Positions 51,501-60,271 of a stretch of DNA of 64,000 bases are shown piece by piece. Position numbers and translations under genes: made by a program. The notes under the pieces are model-generated. The model made no database searches and was not told the DNA's origin. It worked only from the letters and a program-made list of their open reading frames with translations. Source of the stretch: Semisulcospira habei (Eukaryota; Mollusca; Gastropoda; Semisulcospiridae); NCBI GenBank assembly GCA_036245525.1, contig BTPG01000004.1, positions 210,735,507 to 210,799,506 of the forward strand. The letters are read 5' to 3'. Numbering within the stretch: the first letter of the stretch is position 1; each line of letters starts with the position of its first letter.

Positions 51501-54500
51501 ATTCCTCTCAGACACTCTTATCCAAGCAGCGCACGCAAAACAGGCATACTGAAAGTTGCGTACATTGCAGGTTCAGCAAAACTGTCGCAAAAGCAGTAGA
51601 CAGATTGTTTACATCGCCAGATCTCGCCTTGCAGGTCACATTGCGCCCGTCATGTTTTCGCTGAGGTACAAAGCTGCACGTGTTGCCCCGGACACTATCA
51701 CATGGTCCGCCATTCCACGTGTAGACTGGTGTCGGGTTGACTTCCGTAGCAATGCAGGTGAAGGTCAGAGTGCTGTTGGCGCCAACTACCGTCGATCCAG
51801 TCACATCGATCGCCAAATGTTCACTAGTGGGCCCGTCTGTAACAAAGCAGACACGTGAGTTTGATAGACTTGTTGTTCCAAAGCAGATGAGCAGGTTACC
51901 TGTGCTGTCCGGGACATAGTCACAAGACCCGTCATTCTGTCTGTATACAAGAATCGTTATTTTATCTGTACACACGATCGTCATTCTATCTGTATACACG
52001 GATCGTCATTCTATCTGTATACAAATCGTCATTCTATCTGTACACAAGGACCGTCATTCCATCTGTACACAAGGATCGTCATTCTATCTGTACTCACGGA
52101 TCGTCATTGTATCTGTATAAACGAATATACAAGGATCGTCATTATCGGGAACGTCATTGTTTACTATACTAGCGTAGAAATGACCTTCGTGGTCAGGTAA
52201 AAACATAAAACGTGAAACGTTTGTCCACCACCAAGGTGATTTCAAAGAGGGGGTACCGACAAGGGGTCTGTATAAATTTTGACCCCAGCTGCATTTGAAC
52301 CCACGACCTTTGGGACAAGAGTCGAACGCTCTACCAACTGAGCTACCCAGCTCCCGGTGGCCAGGCAGGCCAGTATTATATTAGTATCGGCCACAACTCT
52401 ACAAGTAATGTGCAGGTGATTACTGGTTGCTCCATCCAAAATTGTAGTAATCGTCATTATCTGACACCATCAAATCTGTATGCAGAAATATAGCTGTGTG
52501 ACGCACGGACAGTCACGCTGCAAAATCTACCTTATTAATTACGTCTTTACATGTAGATCAAAGTTTGAGTCTACAGACTGACAGGTAGACGGGAAGCGTG
52601 TACGGCCAACATAGTTTGTGTACTTACATGCCACGTTAAGAGTGTATCTTGACTGACCAGCAACATTTCCATCACAAAACATCTTGCATCTAAACTTATT
52701 GCCATTGTCCTGTCTGCTGACATTGGTTTTCTTCAGGATGGCGGTTTCGGAGACAAAGGATAGGCCGCTGTCCCAGATGAAGTTGGGCAGGGAGCCACTT
52801 GCACACTGTCCGTGACAAGTACAGTTTAAGTGTCCGTGCTCCGGTACATAAAGTGGGCACGTTGAGGTGGTTGGTGTGCCAAGGGATTCTTGAAAGAGAA
52901 ATTGAAATGATGATCAGTCCCACCCCCAAACAAAAACACGGCGACATCAGATTCATCAACGTAAAATATACCTACCACTGCAAGCTGTACTTGTATATTT
53001 ATTCATGTTTCTAGTTAAATGGAGCATAGTTTTCTGTTTTCAGTTTGAGCCACACGATAAAACGGACATGTATACAACATACAAAAAATGGTTAACAGTT
53101 TGTAACATCTCAATTTGAAATGTTTCTCGTATGTCTTACGATGATACTGCATACCTTACTTACAAGAAAAACGTATCTTTTTATAAACTGCAAAGTTAGA
53201 AATTTCAATGCATCGTAAAATGAAAGGCCGGTGTGTCTGCTTTTCTTTTCTTTGTATTCTTGCGCTCCGATCATTTATGTGCCAAGGGCGGTCAGTGTCT
53301 GATGACTGTTCATATATCTAGGTGTTTTACTGCCTGCCCTTCCGCCCATCGGGCGGAAGGGCAGGAAGTAAAACACCTAGATATATGAACAGTCATATTA
53401 AGCTGACCGCCCTTGGCACAGGAGTGATTAAAACGCTAGAGTGCCCTCTCTCATGTCAAGTTATGGAAAGTGAACTAGACAACATGAGTGCCAGTTGGAG
53501 ATCGATTTGTAAATTGCTGTTGAAAAGGCCATTCTCAACACTCTTTCTGTGGGTGGGTGTGATGAAGCTCTATGCTTGTGCATAGTGCTCACACAGTAGG
53601 ATTAGTACGGTACGGTTTTTGTTAACGGTTTGTTTGTGCCGATAGTCCGTGTGGCACTAGACGCACGTGGAATTTCTAAGGAACGGTTAGCACGGAGTTT
53701 TGGTGAGTTCTGTTTAGCGAGTTCTAGGCGGAAGCTGTGTCTGTCAGAGGTCTAAATCGGTAGTGCGGGCTGTCTTGTCGTATGGAACGGTTGTGTTTGA
53801 GATACCTAGCCCGCATTCCAAGACTCTGAAGCCTAGATTTCAGGTATGTTTCTATAAATGTAGTATTGATAGTTGTTTAGTTAAAGACAGTATGCGTTGG
53901 TAAGAGTAATGTGGTTGTATAGCGGTGTTCCGGTTTGGTTTAGTTATGTATGTTTAGAATTCGGGGAAGTAACCGGTGTTTTTGTATACAGTTGTTTACC
54001 GAGATGGATAACTAAAAGAATGTGAGGTGTGTATGTCTAAGTCGCTATGAAGGTAGTACGTGGATGGTTAAGCATAGTCAGGCTTTTCCAGTGTATAGAG
54101 TAATGTATAGCAAGAGTGTTAGGCTATAGTCTGTTTCAAGATAGTGACAGAGAGATAGGGGTGTTACGGAAATAGACAGTTTATGAAGCACGTGTGTGTG
54201 TGTGAATGAACGTATGAGTTATTTGTATCAGCCAGGTTACGTGACGTTCCTCATTGATCCAATATGTTGTGTGTTTAGCAAGTGTTACGTTGGGACTTTT
54301 GTTATCTATTCAGAGTTCTTGTAAAGAGTGGAACGACGGACGCCGAGACGTCGAGTCACAGGTGGGACCTACGTGAGGTCATCCCTCCAGCTCTTCACTG
54401 AGAGTGAATCTGATCGGGACCAAGACACCCGAGTCAAAGCGAGAACTGCGCAACAGTACGAGAACGAGGACGTCTGTGCCAAAGAGACAGGACGGCAAGA

Positions 54501-57500
54501 AGAAGCGTACGACGAAGGACTTTCACGCCTAGACGTGAGAAGGACCAACGTAACCAGGCAATAACATCAAACAGGTTGGAGACAGTGTGAAACTAAAGCC
54601 TAGCCTGGCCGAGATATTGTGTACGTGTTTGTGATGTTTGGATATTGGTAGAAGGGGAGTGTGAATAGTTGATGGTCTTTTTGAACCTTTTATTGTTTAC
54701 TATTGTATAAAGTTACTTTAGAAAGGGAGCCCGTGTGTTGAGTTTTACCGCATGAATGCGCCCGTCTGAGTCAGTGGCGGTGTATGCGTCTGTTGCGTGA
54801 GAGTCTGTGCGTACGACTGTGGGCAAGTCTGCGTGCGTTACAGTGGGGCACACTAGACTACATTGTACAATAAAGTTCGGATATATCGAAACAATCGTCA
54901 GGGGATCCAGTTGTTCTTGTTGTTATATATCCGAGGTTTGTTATTCGTGAAGTAGTTTACAGAAAAAAATTGCTGTCGGGACCTCTGAAAAAGTGTTATA
55001 ATAATAATAATAATAACTACGGTATTTATAATGCGCTTATCTTATAATAATTATAACTCTAAGCGCGCACTCACAAATCGCTCACGCATGCGCACGCTTT
55101 AGACAATGACTCACGTAACACAAATAGTGAAAATACATTACGACGGTCAGCTTAGGGTGGGGAGTGTGGTGATATAGTGCTAGAACTGTTGAAAGAGGTG
55201 AGTTTTGAGGGCGGACTGGAAGGAGGAGAGCGAGTGTTTCTGACGGAGACAGAGTGGGAGAGTGTTCCAGGTGGATGGACCGTATACTGAGAAGGAGCGG
55301 GGGCCGAAAGTGCTGAGTTTGGTGCGGGGGATGAGGAGGCGGAGAGGGTCGGAGGCGGAGCGGAGGGAGCGGGGAGGAGTGTAGGGGTGAAGTAAGTTGG
55401 AGAGATAGGCAGTAGCGTAGTTGTTCAGGGATTTGTAGCAGAGAGACAGAATCTTGTATTGGATGCGTTGGGGGATGGGGAGCCAGTGAAGGAGCTTGAG
55501 CAGGGGAGTGATGTGGTCGGATTTTTTCTTTCTGAGGACGAGGCGGGCAGCATTGTTCTGGACGCGCTGGAGAGTGAGTGGTGGAGTGAGGAAGGCCGGA
55601 AAGGAGAGAGTTGCAGTAGTCAATGCGAGATAAGATGAGAGAGACACCGAGTTTGGTGGCAGCTTCGGTAGTGAGGTATTTTCTGATCTGACTGATGCGG
55701 CGGAGGTGGAAATAACATGCCTGGGCCGTGGCGGAGACGAAGCTGGTCATGGAAAGAGAGGAATCGAGGATAACGCCAAGGTTCTTGACCGAGTCAGAGA
55801 GGGAGATGGGGGTGCTGTCGAGTTGAAGGTGGAGAGAGGGAGGGAGCTGGGAAAGTTTCTGGCGAGTGCCTACCAGCATGGCTTCCGTTTTGTCGTCGTT
55901 CAGTTTGAGCTTGTTTGCTGTCATCCAGTTTTTCACGTCTTCATAGCAGTCAGCCGTGCGAGTCAGTAGTGTCTGCGTGTTGTCGAGTTTGTCTTTGTCT
56001 AGTAGTTGTGAGTCGTCAGCGTAGAGGTGGTGGTGTATGTGGTGAGACTGGATGATGTTGGACAGGGGGAGGTGTAGAGTGTGAAAAGGACCGGGCCCAG
56101 GACGGACCCCTGTGGAACGCCGCAAGAGAGCCTAACTGGGTTGGAGGAGACGCCGTCGATGGTGACGGACTGCTGTCTGTCGGAGAGGTAGGAGAGAAAC
56201 CAGGAGTGAGCAGAGTCAGTGATGCCAAAGGAGTGGTGAAGGCGGCGGAGGAGGATAGAGTGGTCTATGGTGTCGAAGGCGGCAGAGAGATCGAGTAGCG
56301 TAAGAAGGGAGATGTTGCCCGAGTCAGTGGAGAGAAGCAGGTCGTTAAGGATATGTAGAAGGGCTGTTTCAGTGCTGTGATGTTTGCGATAGGCAGACTG
56401 GAAGGGACTGAGGAGGTTGTTGGCGAGGTGGAGGTTGAGTTGGTTGAGGACAACCTTCTCAAGAAGCTTGGAAAGGAAAGAGAGATTGGAGACTGGGCGG
56501 TAGTTCTTGAATTCGTTTGGGTCGAGGTTGTGTTTTTTTTTTTAGGAGAGGACGGACGATGGCGGACTTGAAGATATCGGGGACGGAGCCATTCTCTAGA
56601 GATGTGTTGATGATGTCGGTAATGAAGGGCAAAAGTTTTGGGAGGCCGTCCCGGTAGAGGGAAGCTGGGAGGGGGTCTAGTTCGCAGGTTTTGAAAGGCA
56701 TGGACTTTATGGTCTTGAGGACTTCATCCTGAGAGACCGGGCGGAAGGACGAGAGGGGAGTGCCGGAAAAGGGGGGGGGGGGGGTCAGGAAGGCAAGGCG
56801 GAGAAGGCAGAGTGTCGAGTGTGTTGCGCCGAGTTTGGATTTTGTCGGAGAAATAGGAGGAAAAAGCGGACGGAAGTTCTTCTTTGCTGTGTGTGTTGGG
56901 AAGAGGAGAGTCTTTAGAAGAGCCTAGAAGTGTGTTCGTGGTAGCGTAGAGGGTTTTGGAAGAAGTGGATTCCAGGATTTTGTTTTGAAGGTGTTTGCGT
57001 TTGGAGTCGGAGATCATTCTGCAGACTTTGGATCTGGTGGTTTGGAAGATCTCTCTGTGAACGGTGACGTCAGATGAGCGCCAGCGGCGTTCCGCTTGTC
57101 GACGCTCGCGCTTGGCCTCAGCTATGTCGTCAGTGAGCCAGGGGGAGAGGAGTCGGTTGGGTATGGAACAGGTGGTGACAGGGGCATGGGTGTCTAGAAG
57201 TTTTCGAAGGGAGGAATCGAAATGGGATGCAAGATCGGGAGAGGAGGCGGGGTCCAAGAGAAGGTCGACAGCTTCGTCGAAAAAGTTCTCATATGTTCTT
57301 ATATGTCTAGTCTAAGAGCCAGACGCACTTACCGTGCACCCCCCCTCCCCCCCCCCCCCACACACCCCTAGGAATGAATTAGACTAGCTTCAAAATGTGC
57401 CTTAATACGTCATGCGATGTTTAAGCCATGTTCCTATACAATCCTCAAGAACACACCAGAGACAATTATAGCCCGAGGCGCGAAGATATAAGGATATCCC

Positions 57501-59132
57501 TATTCACGCTCCTCACGGATGCTAAAATGACCTACCGAAATATTTTCGTCCAGATAAATCCAGACAAATCAGAATTCATTCCAGAAGCAGACAATAAGCG
57601 AGGTTATGTTTAGGTGTAGGTGCATGTTTTGTATTCTCTGGGATATCTCCCCCACCCCACCCCCCCCCCCCCCCCCCCCCCCGCCAACCCGATCTCTGGC
57701 TCACAGTGACGGTATTTGTGTACCTAGTACACGCTCAGTTCCGTGAAAATGGAAAACAAGAAAGAAATGCTGTATTAGATACCCTCAGACATTTCCTGAC
57801 GCTCTGACAGTCCTTGTTTAGGCTTGCATTATTAGAACAGGCTGTAAGAATTACTGTTCACTTGATTAGGTGATGCAGTGATCTCTGTGAGTGCCAAAGT
57901 GCCTGATTCTGCATCCCGACTTCCATTTTGTAAAAGAAAAAGAAATTAATTAGTAAAATTTACTTTTTTAGCCAGTCCCTTTTCTCGTACCTTTCTTTAC
58001 CTACTGCGTTTCAGTGGTGTGAGCATAATGTTGAAAACTGCCACCTTTTACCCTGTCAGCATTCAACATTAGGAAGAGTGCATTGTTTTCGATGTCCTCA
58101 GACATTTTGCATACAACTGGTAGGTTCTTTTTAGGCATTATATCTACCACATCTCTGTTGTGTTCTTGAGGATTTTATGGGCACACAGTCTTACCCCCTT
58201 CCTTGTCGCTGTTCGCACACTATAGGTACATTTTTTGTTTCTGAAATCTTGGTTCACTCAACGACCAAAAGCCAAAACCGTCCAAGAAACATGGATACAA
58301 ATTGGTCTCAGCAAGAGGCATAGATCCTCATGAGCCCCCGCAGTCGCGGGGGCTCATGAGGATCTATGTCTCTTGCAATTTTTTTCTCAGACATACTAAG
58401 GAAAATTTTGAAGCCAGTCTAATTCTTTCCTGGGGGAGGAGGGGCGGGGGGGGGGGGGGCCGTGGTGGTGGCGGGGTTTAGGGTGGGGGGAGAGTGTGTG
58501 TGTCTGTGTGTGTGTGTGTGTGGGGGGGGGGGGGCGGTGGGGAGGGGGGGGGGGGGGCGGTACACGGTAAGTGGGTCTGGGTTTTGGACTAATACAGCTT
58601 TATTTATAAGTGCAGGAGACAATGCATTATATATAGTACAATATGATGTGTAGTCAGCACATGATCCAAGCTACGTTCGGAAGCTGTCCTAGGAACGAAC
58701 TCAGGAAACTAAGCTATCTATAATCTTCCGTTCTTATTTCTGTCCGAAAAATATTTCCGTGACAGTCTGTTGAGTAAGTTCACAAAATTAACACTTTTCA
58801 GTGTCACGTGCTGGTTTGTGATTTTGATTTAAGGCCTAGAGGCGCAAGGTTAAAAGTCACAGACTAGCACCCATTTTCCAGTTCACAAAAAAAAAAATCG
58901 TTTGCAACAAAATATGCAAAATGTTCCAGTGCTAGAAAGCGTTTACAAGATGGATCGAAATCGCGTAAGCGCAGAGAATAACCTGCAGTGGTGGCGTCAG
59001 CAAGAGTTGAGGCACAGAACCTCTTGAGAATTGCGGGGGCTCATGAGGATCGATGCCTCGCAGAGAATATCAGAACGGAGAAAGAAACACGCTTATAAAG
59101 ACAGTTTAAACACAGCTTATTAATATTTTCGA

Positions 59133-59164
<32 letters not shown>

Positions 59165-60240
59165 ACAAAAAAAAAAAAAAAAAAAAAAAGACAAACAAAA
59201 CAAGTATACAATTCGCTACTTATGTTGTCAGTGTGAAAAAGCCAAGCATTTATAGCTTCCTCACACCGTCCCGCCGTCAGATGACCTTAGTCGCCTGCTC
59301 GGCGTTAAACCCAAATAACTAACTCATTTATTCACACTGAGAAGATAGGTAGCGAATGTGTTTTTTTTGTTGTTGTTGTTGTCTGTTTTGAAAATACTAC
59401 TAATGTGTTTTAACTGTCTTTTCTAAGCGTGTTTCTTTCTTCGTTGGGTTATTCTCCAAGAGGCATCGATCCTCATGAGCCCCCGCAATTGCGGGGGCTC
59501 ATGAGGATCTATGCCTCTTGCTGACCCTCCCCACCTTTAATCCACGTACCTTGGAAGTCTGGGATTCTTTGACGTTGAATAAGCGAAAATTTCAACAACG
59601 CAATCTGCGTCAAATGACACCGAATCCTTATTACTCCAGCAGTCTCTCAATATGTGTGCAATAATTATGCACAAGTCGTGAGAGCCGAAAGGTATGTCTA
59701 ATTAGCTTGGCTCTTCTAAGAGATACCAAGCTGTTCAGATATAGTCTAGCTGTGGTTTTGGACATTCGAAGGTACATGTACATAATCAAAGATCAGCTCA
59801 CACATAATTTAGCGATCCCTGATGTTTCAAAGTACTGTATTTATCTACAAAACTTGGCACTGGAAGTGTGAGGGCCGAAAGCTGCATCGTGTGCCTCAGT
59901 GACTGAAAAAACGATGAACCATCACCATCATCAACGTCATCGTGGTTATCAACCTCATCCCCGTCGGGGGTTCTTTCTCCGGGTACTCTGGCTCTTCCTC
60001 CCCCACGACTTTGGTATCAGTTTCAGCCCACTTAATCAAATTTCAAATACAAACGACTTTGAATTTCCAAAAACTACAGTAGCTCGCTTGAGCTTGCCCT
60101 TAGCACCACGTGAATGTTCTGTGTTTATGTGCAGTGTGTGAGTGAATGCGCGTGTTTCACGTGAGCGTGCTTGTTGGGTTCAGTTCGCGGCGGCGCTTTG
60201 AGCCGATTTCCAATTGGGATAAAGCGCCTATTTAATGCGC

Positions 60241-60271
<31 letters not shown>

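Noticed and set aside
52245..52385. Functional tRNA on the - strand
   Set aside because: A and B boxes are good but no convincing acceptor stem pairs; a SINE body follows.
54328..54564. Short + strand frame as a small gene
   Set aside because: No domain, no clear start context and an RNA-like surrounding; kept only as part of an unexplained region.
53420..54995. Solo LTR
   Set aside because: I could not find TG..CA ends with a matching target duplication, nor a primer-binding site.
59899..60141. Histidine-rich + strand frame as a peptide gene
   Set aside because: The HHHH stretch comes from a CAT/CAC simple repeat and the end runs into a SINE-like tail.
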